From the NCBI RefSeq assembly GCF_000327385.1, contig NW_008710049.1:791485-855484 (forward strand): a DNA stretch of 64,000 bases. Reading direction: 5' to 3'. Positions 30,302 through 46,460 of this stretch are shown here, piece after piece (within the stretch, counting starts at the first letter, position 1; each line of letters starts with the position of its first letter). Origin of the DNA: Lottia gigantea. Its lineage: Eukaryota; Mollusca; Gastropoda; Lottiidae. The notes beneath the pieces were generated by a model. It made no database searches and had not been told where the DNA came from. It saw only the letters and a program-made list of their open reading frames with translations. The position numbers and the translations under genes were made by a program.

Positions 30302-30404
30302 CCGAAACATCTGCTTCTCTTCCAGCCTCTGGTGGATATTTTATGTAGTAGTCGACATCTGTCCAAATAGCTATCAGAGGCTGGAATAGAGACATATGTT
30401 TCGG
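30302..30404. repeat. Inverted repeat with 30-bp arms and 43-nt loop
   Basis: Arms 30302-30331 (begins CCGAAACATCTGC, ends CCAGCCTCTG) and 30375-30404 pair with 4 mismatches in 30. Pairing can extend about 10 bp further inward with 7 matches. The arms share CCGAAACAT and TTCCAGCCTCTG. It could be the core of a small transposon or a transcribed hairpin. Confidence 0.7.
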
Positions 30405-33400
30405 TCTAATAGTGAACATGATATGATGTGGCACTTGGGATTATAAGATTATAAGGCAGGGCATGTCGACGCTAACACTGAACCTCCGATGCTATTCTAC
30501 TACTGGACATACCCTTCGAGATTCAGAAAGCAGTGTTTATTCAAGTTTTGACTCTCTACGAACATAAAATAGGCCGACCTCATCAGTGACCTTGAGAAGA
30601 AATCTACCACCGCCCCAAAAAAAATGTATTACGACAAAAACTTTCTGGAAACCAACAATACAGAAATCCAAGAAGGAATGTTTTAAGACGGAAATGAATT
30701 AAGTAATAAAAACAGAATTGTTATAATTGTGAATGGAGCCACGGTAATTAAAACCGAATGTAGGTTGTTTTGAGATTTTTAAGCTTACTCGTGTAGGTTA
30801 TAAGTAGAATTTTTAGATGAAAGTTTCGAAGTATCCAGGTTAAGTGAAAACAGAAATAAAATAAGTTCCATACTTTGTAGGATTGTGGAGACTTGTGCAA
30901 CATTGTGGGTAGTTTTAAAATATCATTATATGTTCGACACCCTCCTGGGCCAGTGCTTTTTGTAGAATTGGACTCAAAAGCCACCAACATTTTTGATAAA
31001 TGTTTTCAAAATCCTAAAAGCAGATAGGTAAATGCATGCATTACCTTTTCTTGAAACGATTTAAACAAAGGCCTTCATTTGTCAGGTGTAATTCCGTGTG
31101 TCAGCTTTTTTGCCAGAAATATCATCAGTGATCAAGTAATTGGTATGCAATAAATAATATCAATTAGCCTATTACCTGACTTAGATCATGTGTCATTTAG
31201 TGACATTTCTGTGACATATCTGTAACTAATCAGCTGAATAATTAATCATATGATAAGGTTTTGTCAAGTTAAATGGGAAGACAATTTATTTTTTTTGGGC
31301 TATTGGTATGCATGAGAAAGACATCTGGTAGTCGTACAGTTCAATGTGACTACTAAATATAAATACTACTCATACTTTTTCATTCTTTTTTTCATAAAAC
31401 TGGTGTCGAACTGGTTTGGAAATCTGTCGGATTGGATGGGTCAAAGTATTTTTAGCATTATAAAATAATGTATGCCATGAAATTAAAGTTTGTTAAAAGC
31501 TTAATAACGATTTCCTTAAATTTTCAAGAATAGCTAAACGGTTGGTATCTTGCATATCTCAATTATATTTCTGTACCCCAAGTTTATCATGTGTATTAAT
31601 ATATGATTGATATCCAATATTTTATACATGATTTCATTCTATACTCATATCATCATCTTGCATCTTTCAATCTTCTTTTTTCTTAACATGTAGTTTTTTA
31701 CCTCGTTATTAGAAAATGATTTTTGTGATTAACATGTACGCATATTGATTGACGAGTATAGAAGTGTTTGATTGAAAGGTCTTATTTTTCAAACTGAAGC
31801 AAATTCGTTCAAGATTTAGTCTTTGAAAACGACGGACGAGTGAATGAATTTGTTAGCGTCTAGACTGATGAATGAATGAATAATTGAATGAATGAATGAA
31901 TGAATGAATGAATGAATGATGAATGAATGAATGAATGAATGAATGAATGAATGAATGAATGAATGAATGAATGAATGAATGAGCATACTGAATTATAAGA
32001 AGAATTGTTGTTTGAATGTTTAAATGAATGGGATACAAGAAAAAAAAAACGGAGGAATGTTTGGATGAATAAAATCGATGATTATGTCAGAGCGTATTTG
32101 CTGTGTATTTTGTCAGTATTATGATGATTAATGGTTTTAATACCAGAACACAAATAGGAAATGATTTTACACACAATTACTGAAGTCTGTTGCCGAGAAA
32201 TATGGACATATTTCATCTAGAATTATTGTTAATGTATGTCCAGTATTGAACCAAACATGTTATGGTTTAGTGTAAACTATACATGTACTGTTTTTAGTAC
32301 AATTTTAGTTACTGAACGACCGAATTCGAAAATCAAAAACTCAATTTTCCAGTAGACGGCGTATTTTACATTTATACATAATCTAGTTTTTCGTTTCGAC
32401 AACAGATCTCTCCCACTGTCAGGAATAATTAATGCCAATTTAATCTCAGATCAAACAGCAAATATTGGAATTTGATTGAAACCTGGAAAAGTTGAAAATT
32501 GGAATCGTGGGTAATTATTCCTGAAATAGTATTTTTCTATAAGATTAGGTTTGCTAATAGTTGTTATAGCAGGGTCTTACACGGGGAACACATTATTATG
32601 TGACAGTTAACCAGATGAAGACACGTGGTAACTTCAACCAGTAGATCTAGGGGAAGTGGTCATTTGATGAGTTTATAAAATCACAGAATTGAATTTCCGA
32701 ATTAAGTGGAATAAAGACCAAAGAGATTTATATTTTGCAAAACAAGTAATCAGAGTACAAAAACGGAGAGAAAATGCCATCAATAATAATGACTTGTACA
32801 TATTTTTCATTTGTGTTTACATCAATATTCCAAAACATAAATTTCACCAAAAAACAATAATTCCACACTAGGACCAATTTGATTGTTATAAAAACTGTCA
32901 GTCAATTTCACGGATTGTGTCAATTCCAATAAAATCACAATTTACACGTGCATTGGGCCTGCGGTCATTATTCTAACGTTAATATCAAATCATGTATTAT
33001 TCAATTTGAAAAAATTCATGTCAGTTGTTACGAGCAAAAATATTGCCATTAATTTTTGTTATTGAAGCATGAAAATGTTGTCAAGACTGTTATCGTCACT
33101 GAAACAGAAACAGTTATCACAGAAACAAGGCATAGTTGTTTATGAACCGATGCTCATTGTACCTCAGGCTATGCACTTCCAATGGTCCTGTTAAAGTAGA
33201 TGCTAATAAAGTAAGAGTTTGAGAGTTATCGTCACTATCTTCCAATTCGTTCTTCATTTCCATTTAAAAAATTAAAATGCAGAAAAGAAGCGCGAACATT
33301 TATCTTTACACATTAATTGAAGCAGAGACTATTCGACACAACTATATGAATAAAATCTAATATGAAATGCATTGGTTAGTAAGGTCGTCTCGATGTATAT

Positions 33401-34658
33401 AATACATAAAGAGTTGAATTTATCTACAATAAAAGAACGAGAGTTTTAAAACACTGTTGCAGTATTTTCCACTAACCTCTGTCAAAGAATTGTTAACCTA
33501 TGAAACTACTTCGCTTACTTATATCGTAAAGAAGTCCCGCACTAAATAATCATCTTGCAGTTATGATAATGACGTACTATCATATGGCAGAAAACTGACC
33601 TATAATTGGTAAATAATGAAACATTATGTTGTCATAGAAAATTATCTATAAATAGTTGTGTTCAAGATAAAAAAAATGAGTTCACTAAATTCTATAATTG
33701 ACAAAGTCGGAAACTTACATAGCTCTTACATAGTCTGGAATTAGTTTTATTACAATCGGAACTGATCTACTAAACAGAAACCAGTCCTACTGCGTTCAGA
33801 TTCAGATATTGTAAAATAGAAATCGGTGATAGACTAATAGAGTGTCGAGGTTATTAACCTTGTTTTGAGATAATCTGCTGTCTCCCTCATTCGGACACTT
33901 ATCCATATAACAACCTAAATGATGCTAAATACAATAACAAAGGGAGATAAATAAGTAATTTCCCACACAAATTAAATCATATTTAGTAAATATTCCGAGA
34001 CAATGGACCAATAAGATTATAATTTCCTATTCCCTTATTACAGTTCTTATTTGGTCAATTTGGTCAATTTGATTATTGTGATACTGTATCAAATTTCCAG
34101 ATACGCAAATTGATAAAGGTCATTTGCTCATCATTTAATTACCATTTATATTTCTATATTTCTTATATACCATGATAGTAATAATGTAGCCTCCCCATGT
34201 TGTCTCTTTATGTTACACGGGTGCTTCATAACAATGGCGATACAAAAGTTCCCTGAAACTACAGTCCTTTTAGCAAGCTTTTAGTAACTCATAGTGTGGT
34301 AAGACTGACTCCACTGCAGTACAGAACGTCTCTTATGTACCATTCTTATGGTTCCTTAAAATCTGATCTGAGAAAAACCTTGATCAGTTATCATATTCCA
34401 ATGATGCAGATGCGGATGCAAACCAGAAGAAGCAGTTTATTAAGTAATACAAAAATATTTTTTTAAGCCAGACGTACTTCTGAATTCACTCAATGTGTAT
34501 ATCCGGACATCATTTTGACGTCTAGTCATCGACGATTTGCAACTAAATTTATCCACCATTTGTAAAGTGTACATCAATCAGAAACAAAAAGCAACGTTTG
34601 TAGTTTTTCATATCGTTTTGTGGTCTTGTCAGGTTTATGGAGATGAATGAGAATTGAT
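30405..34658. other. Non-coding DNA with one microsatellite
   Basis: Besides the TGAA array there is one GAGATAA-type copy of the putative molluscan motif (33940-33950). Nothing else was recognised. Confidence 0.55.
31866..31982. repeat. TGAA tetranucleotide microsatellite
   Basis: About 28 copies of TGAA/ATGA, interrupted near 31880 (TAAT) and 31919 (one unit shortened). The apparent SFIH repeat peptide on the minus strand is only a translation of the microsatellite. Confidence 0.98.
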
Positions 34659-34765
34659 GGCGCGAAATTTCAGTTCTGCTTGATATTTCCGTTTTCGGTA
34701 CATTTCCCTCCATTAGTTCCCGCCAATTTTGGTAAGTCAATTCTGTTGTGTATTAGCGCGTGCGC
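34659..34765. promoter_or_regulatory. E2F/NRF1-type motif cluster, possible cryptic promoter
   Basis: Within 107 bp: GGCGCGAAA (34659-34667, E2F consensus), TTCCCGCCAA (34717-34726, E2F-like) and GCGCGTGCGC (34756-34765, full NRF1 core on the minus strand). In AT-rich intronic DNA these CpG-bearing strings are rare, and E2F with NRF1 typically marks TATA-less metazoan promoters. No exon is identified beside it. Confidence 0.35.
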
Positions 34766-39732
<4,967 letters not shown>

Positions 39733-40398
39733 TTATTTATTCACCATCAACATTTCTACTATCTCTCACTCCGAGCACATCACTTTGTCATCACCATGTA
39801 GTATTAATCCGCCGAAGAATCGGGATTAATGCGTATGAATACAAACATCCACGTGTATTTGTATATATTTATTTAAGAGTAAAAAGCCTGTATAACACTG
39901 TGTTTAATAATAAAGTAAAAACAAGTATAACATAGAGAAATGATTCACGTATTGCCCTGGTTATATTCACCGCGTGTTAGAGCTCTATTGTATCTCTACA
40001 GTAGCACGTGATAAATTCTAACATATCATTGGTTGATGAGACTCTAGGGGTGGGACTTGGGTTGTGAATGAAACTTTAGCTCTGGTAATTGTTAGAGCTT
40101 TTTACTCGAATGACTGCGAACAAGAAATTAGACTGTTCTTCGATCTACGGGTCAGTGGATTCTGAATTCAGATAAATTTTTAACGACGACAAAGAATGTT
40201 GTTGATGAGTTTAATTGAATATTTGATCAAATCTTTGATGTTAGTTAAGTTTTATGTCACGTGTCATTTTGTGGTTTGGAGAAAATTTTGATTTTTCACC
40301 AGTATTCAATGTATGATCAATGATAATACATGTAAGTACAAAGTAAAATATGTACATTACGTTGATCTATATTGTGTACTCTTTTCATGAACGCGAAG

Positions 40399-40417
40399 GT
40401 GTGTGTTTGTGTGTGTT
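40399..40417. repeat. Interrupted GT microsatellite
   Basis: GT dinucleotides broken by one TT, upstream of the HS3ST exon. Confidence 0.8.
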
Positions 40418-41121
40418 AGAATAGTAGGCTCAACAACTAGAACATACCATTACCAATTGACACTAACTCATCTGTAGGGAATCTATGAGTTACAGGCCGA
40501 GAACATACCTTTGAATTTATCAACCCGGTTTCACACTGAAAGTTATGCAGGTCGGAAGGCCGATATGGAAACAAATGGACTTCTCTTTTAAATTTTAGTG
40601 TGAAGTGACTTCAATATCGATCTTGCGACTGAGAGCAATCAGGATTGCAAGGAATGCATCTGGGATAATCTGATGCATTGCTAGATAGGCGCACCTGATT
40701 TGAAATAGTTGGAAAACCAAAGTGATAAGCAGAACTTATGATTTTAAACCCTTAGTTCATTTTATTGCTATCCACTGATACATGACTGCTTCAAAATTAC
40801 TGTTCCACCTTTCAACTCTGCATTGGTTGTTCACTGCAGCTGCATAGTGATGACTTCTGATATTTGTCTTTTCAAAACACTTTCCGCTTTCTTTACTGAA
40901 GCGTAACTTTTGAGCTAGTTGTCAGCAAAAGCAAAACCAATTTATTTCTGCAGAAACCGCAAAATATATGACGGCTAAGACAAGATGTCAAGCAAGTGTT
41001 TTCATCATGGACAGACCATTCTTTTATATGTAAAATGGTAAAAAATATGAAAGTGTGAGTGCGGGGGGCAAAGCCGGGCCAGCATCTTTTATGGGGGGTG
41101 GGGAGAAGAAACGGCCCTGTT

Positions 41122-41150
41122 ATTATAATGCACGTTATATGCATTATAAT
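41122..41150. repeat. Perfect 11-bp inverted repeat
   Basis: ATTATAATGCA and TGCATTATAAT with a 7-nt spacer. The word TTATTATAATGC recurs in direct orientation near 41202. It lies about 160 bp upstream of a hammerhead-like string at 41312. Confidence 0.6.
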
Positions 41151-44031
41151 TTCTATTTTGATTCAATTATCGAGTTAAGATCTTCAGGACCACAGAAGCC
41201 GTTATTATAATGCTTTGTCTACCCGGAGGAAGTAGAGAAACTTCCACTAGGTCTCTGAACATACCACTATATAGAGAAATTCTGGTTTGCTAGCATAATG
41301 TTTGCAGTATGTCTGAAGATAGGTTCGAAACGTTTAATTTTGAATTTGTTTTTTAAATTTACTGGAATTATGGATGGTAAGAAGGAAAGCGTTGTAGGAC
41401 ACCATTGTTCGACCTAAGATCTCTGCTTTCTGGTAATCACCTCAAGATTGACATGGAATAGCGTGTAATATAACAGCTATCAAAATATCACATTCCATTT
41501 AATTCATTGTCATTGTGTTCAATTCACCTTGTAAAATGTACGCTATATACCATTTTTTACTAATTCTCTTTTAAAAAAGATGACACTTGATAATGTCAAT
41601 AGTTGAAACTTGAAATTGCAGGCAAAAATATTCTTAGATTTAGTTTCTTTAAAAGATGAAATCGTACAAGAAAATATTAAGGTTAGTGATCAATTTCTCT
41701 GCAAATTCAATGTGGAAAAACAATTTCAAAAAACAATGTCAAATGTAATGTATAATATTGTTCAAGCTCATAAAGAAATGCCATAAATATGATATGTGTG
41801 AACTGGTCCTTACCACAGAATTAGTCTGTGGAATCATTAAACCTGTTTGTAGAGGCGAGACGTAATCTAATAGTAAGAGAACGAGAAAGGTGGACAAAAT
41901 ATGAAATAAGTGGAGACATGCAGACAAAATCGCAATCTGTTGTGTAACATACCAATATTGCCAATAAATCTTTATCAGGGCCCTTTTTATCAAGAGTCAT
42001 AATTAGCTTTTTGAGAATGTATACAGGTAGAAATATTAATCTAATTAACCTATAGCTGCATGGTTCTTGTGTTATTTGAGTAGCCTACCTAGTACAGAAG
42101 CAGACAGTGTAGAGTTCAATCATTGATTTTGATGCTAAAACAAGCACATCTTAACCTGTAGGATTACAGACTGAGACTAGACAACTACACTAGTTGTAGA
42201 CCTCTAAAACATCGAGTGCATCCTATCCAGCTTCCATTGTCCCATGCCTGTATCTCAACCTCGAATCTGTTCGTGCAAGCTAAGAGACTATATTTGATCC
42301 TTTATTTACGGTATACGATCAAATAGAGATCAAAGGACTTTTTATGCAAAAGTAAACGCATTTCAGTTCATTCGACAATTGCACATGCATGCATAGTTTT
42401 ATAGATAAAATAATAGAAAATTAACATGCATTATTTGATTATTCATAATTTATGTAATTCGTATCCCTCCTGTTGACATGATAGTGAGCCCGTTATGGAA
42501 ACGTCAATGTAAATATTATTTGCCTCATAATGATTGTCCTTTTTTAAAGATTGAGTGCATGAATAGTTCATTCTCACTTCATTTAGAAATTGGAATAGGT
42601 GATCTGGAACTGTTGGGTATTTTCCATCTGTTCTGATCTTAAATTATATAGAATAATAACTCGTCGTTACATAGTAATTGGCTTTAGTTTGAACAACCTA
42701 CAAACAAGGTTGTCATTTAAGTCCTTTTTAAAATATGCGACAATCATCTTCGTTTACCATGAAGTAATTTCTCTTGTAGGCCGACACAATGGGAATAAAC
42801 TAGCCCAATTGCTGTTGGTATTGAACGGTATTTTCTATATATTACTGAATAATGATTTGTATATGATACATATGCTCATAATATATAGTTTATTGCACCT
42901 TTAAATTATCAACCTCGGTTTATCTTTTTGTCGTTTGTAGTTGTACGCCACGGAGATCCTTCTGCAGTTGAAAATCGAAGAACGGTAGACTTATTTTGCA
43001 TGCTGTCATAAGTTGAGAAATGAGATGCTGAAAACAATTGTATCCCTATATATTAGTTGTTGGTTAGGCATATATGTGGATTTTCTTTGATGTGCAAAAT
43101 CAAACAAACTGTCAGAATGATGACGTGTATGATAAACATTATTCACAATGATAATTATTCTAATTAATTCTTATATTCATCATATTCTCTTTGATATTGA
43201 TTATATAGCACCAGGTTGTATCTATATCTGATACAGGTCGACATGCCATTTACAACTCATACTCAGTATCGAGTCTTTCGATTGCAAGAGTTTTCAAATA
43301 CTGTCCTGTGGAGTGTTCATTTCATGCTCTCTCTTGTTGCCACTTTTTACCCTTGCAACGGCGTTAGCAATAGTTATCTAAATAGTGACTTAAACAAGAA
43401 ATGAGTGAAGGGGATACTTTGATTATTGCCTTTGCAACTATTATTCACCCGTTCTAATGCTGGGACTGAATGATAAATAAACTTTCTTCAACGTCATGTA
43501 TTTATTAGATCAGATTAAACTGGAATAGGCAATGACATAGATCAGTTAGAAAACTGTAAAACTGTTTAAACGTATTCATGAACATAATAAATCATCGATT
43601 CTTTTTACACAGAAATCCTGCTGGCAGCCATCTGAATATTGTTCTTATTAATTATTGATGGAAGGAGGCCGAGGTCAGCTCAGGTAGATGTAATATGAGA
43701 CCAATATATGGATTTCCAAATCATCATGTACGTGACAAATTAGCATTAATATTTCTTTTTTTAATGCACGCATAGATTATCAACATTCTCTATACAACAC
43801 ATCTGTCAAACCTAGAAAATACTTCTATAGTTCTTGGAATCGTTGCATTATCTTTGGATGCATCCGAGTTTAAAGTATATTGTAGAAATCAAAAGTGGCT
43901 TTTCAGATTGCAATCAAAAGTCCATGTTTTCGAGTTGATGAGAAAGTTCTCTATTATTTTATATGAACATATTGGGTTATTTTGAGGTTAATATATGACG
44001 TGATAGTCAATTAATACGTATATAGATTATA

Positions 44032-44812
44032 CAGTCAAGTAACCTAATTTCGTGGAAACCTATTATTCGTGGATTTCCGGAAAGGATTAATAATTTACAT
44101 GAGCGACCTTGCGCGACCTCCGCATTAGCTTGTTTTGATAAACATGGGTTTTCTGTTCAATATCAGCTAGTAGAATGAATCCAGTAGTTTCAAGTAAGGT
44201 AAAATGTATTAATGTATACTTTGACAAATACAAAATGGCGGATTTCACTTATTACCAAACGTCACCATTTTTTATCGGCCGAATTTCCTTATAATCCCAA
44301 GCGGTAATCGGAATTCCAAGTGTCGTCTGCTAGAATATATTCCAACAAATGAAGTCACATGATCAACTAACGGATTCCATGTCAGCAGAAAATTTCTATG
44401 AAACACAAAGTGGACCATATTCTTATGTTGTTTCAGTGACTTTTAGCAATAAATCATGCTACGTATCTTATTTTGTCAGTCACTATTTATTTTTTAAAAT
44501 CGTGGTTCTTTGAAGGAATTGTCACTAGTTATAATGAATTGATATTAAAGATAAATACCAAGAGAGGTTAATTATACCACCCGGTATCCATACAACGTGT
44601 TTTTCTCGACTTATTTATAGATCAAACATTATACACGAAAATAGGTGACGCAAAGTGAAGGATTCATAAAGAAAATCGAAATAAACCAATTTTAATTATT
44701 TTGTAGAATATCTGAGGAAACATCTAAGACATAAAATTTTTTTTTCGTTTTTTTGACTTTGACGAAATTCGGTGTTGAATCCTTATATCCACGAAAATAG
44801 GTTACACCACTG
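44032..44812. mobile_element. Tc1/mariner-like MITE, about 780 bp, TA-flanked
   Basis: The left end CAGTCAAGTAACCTAATTTC and the right end (inverted) CAGTGGTGTAACCTATTTTC are clear terminal inverted repeats continuing into CGTGGAT. TA flanks both ends (44030-44031 and 44813-44814). Internal copies of the subterminal CACGAAAATAGGT occur at about 44634 and 44789. There is no transposase reading frame, so it would depend on an enzyme supplied elsewhere. Confidence 0.7.
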
Positions 44813-44814
44813 TA

Positions 44815-46224
44815 CTGAATATACCTTTATACACCTCGCTTAATTAACTTAATATAATATACTTCTTCATTCAATACACAATATGTGCTTTGTAGTCTCG
44901 TGTTAGAGAGGAATTTAGTCAAAGATATTAAACAGACAGAGTGACCTTGAAAGTGTATATAACATTGTACCCTAAAATTTGTGGGCTTTTTTTAATTGTC
45001 GTATCGGCGTGGTAATTTTTTTTTCGGAGATAACCTGTCACACTCATATCACATTACGTTGCCAGCAATGCAATTATGTTTTTACATTGATTGATTTTCG
45101 CTCATACCAATGTACATGTGCCAAATGTTAGCAGGCGTCAATATGAATATCAATCATGATGATGTCAAGCAAGAAATCTGTTAGTTGAAAGATTCTCATT
45201 GATATTTAACACAACGGCTGGTATAAGAAACATAGACAAAAGTACAAAGGGGAACAAGTCATGTACAATACTGAACACAGTTAACTTACCATATAACCAC
45301 GTATTGTTTATGTTATATGTAATGCTATCTTCACTATGAACTTTCTGTTGTAACCATATGTAGTGTGAGTTTATGCAACTTTCAAGTCATATAAGAGAAT
45401 TTAAACTTAGAAAAGACACCCCTGAAATAAGCGTGCAAAAAGGCCTACATGTCCAAAATATCTGTATAGGGGGCTGGCAAGGGCTATAGAAATAGTGGTG
45501 GCATTTTCTGTTTGCCATGATAAATGATATTATTGATGGCTTAATTAAGAAAGTATTCGCTCTAATAATGAATAAAAACTATTTCTATTATAAATAGCTA
45601 ATTATTTATTTATTGTATCGATTTTTAATAAAACTTTCTTCATATCTCAAATCCATTGGGTTTTATTATATTACCATTAATATATTCAGCCGTAATTATG
45701 GGAGAAGTCGTGATGCCTGTAGGGACGGTAATAAGATAGCCTTATGTTTTGTTGCACTTTTTTAGGTGATGCTTTTCATATCTCACTATGCACAAGTAAG
45801 CTAATATAGGGACTTGGATTTGCATCAAATTCGAATTGTTTTCAAGATGCCAGTAGATAAAGAGTCAAGGAAGAATGTTATTCCCAACTGTCCTTTTAAA
45901 CGTCTTCAATGGATCAACATAGCTTTTTACCCATAAAATGTCGCTTTATACTTCTTCAGATTTTCTCCTCATCAGTGATTCACTTCACAACCATGTCACA
46001 TAAATTTGTATTTTTGTAATTAACTAATGAAATATTGGAAAAAAGCTCAAATTACGTACAAAATGATTCACAATGAACTAACCACTGAGTATTGAACTTG
46101 GTTGTTAAACCGTCACGAGACGGATTGACATCCAATGACGTGCAGCGACGTCTACTTCCTTTACCTCACGTGAAGTAAACCTCTGTAAATCCCGCGTGAT
46201 TACGTTGATTGACACATGAGTCCA
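44815..46224. other. Intergenic DNA left of the gap
   Basis: No gene. Just before the gap, 46110-46123 forms a small CCGTC/GACGG hairpin, and CpG density rises over the last 130 bp, perhaps part of the element hidden by the gap. Confidence 0.5.
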
Positions 46225-46408
46225 NNNNNNNNNNNNNNNNNNNNNNNNNNNNNNNNNNNNNNNNNNNNNNNNNNNNNNNNNNNNNNNNNNNNNNNNNNNN
46301 NNNNNNNNNNNNNNNNNNNNNNNNNNNNNNNNNNNNNNNNNNNNNNNNNNNNNNNNNNNNNNNNNNNNNNNNNNNNNNNNNNNNNNNNNNNNNNNNNNNN
46401 NNNNNNNN
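46225..46408. other. Assembly gap (184 N)
   Basis: An uninterrupted run of N. Reading frames drawn across it are artefacts. The sequence directly to its right carries the hammerhead-like core, which suggests the gap may hide more of a repetitive element. Confidence 0.99.
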
Positions 46409-46422
46409 CGATCTATTTTGGG

Positions 46423-46460
46423 TGTTTCTGAAGAAGGCAGTAAGCCGAAACGTCAAATAA
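46423..46460 (+). ncRNA. Candidate hammerhead ribozyme core (PLE/retrozyme type)
   Basis: Conserved core boxes occur in order and spacing: CTGAAGA (46428-46434, matches CUGANGA), an extra A, stem II GGC/GCC with an AGTAA loop (46436-46446), then GAAA (46447-46450) and CGTC (46451-46454). TGTTT before the core can pair with AAATA after it to give a 5-bp stem I (one G-U pair), with the cleavage site after the C of GTC. Stem III would be the self-complementary ACGT, which can form only between two tandem copies; this dimeric design is known for hammerheads in Penelope-like elements and animal retrozymes. The extra A after the first box is the main departure. Confidence 0.4.

Noticed and set aside
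30560-30600. CTGATGAGG on the minus strand as a hammerhead core
   Set aside because: No GAAA follows at hammerhead spacing and no stem II forms.
31853-32038. Apparent FIHS repeat protein
   Set aside because: It is a translation of the TGAA microsatellite.
39850-40263. Three CACGTG E-boxes upstream of HS3ST as a promoter signature
   Set aside because: CACGTG occurs about twenty times throughout the window, and GACGTC is also frequent, so the local cluster is not special.
42599-42904. 101-codon hydrophobic plus-strand frame
   Set aside because: It has a non-ATG start, AT-driven hydrophobic composition and no recognisable domain; its length is compatible with chance.
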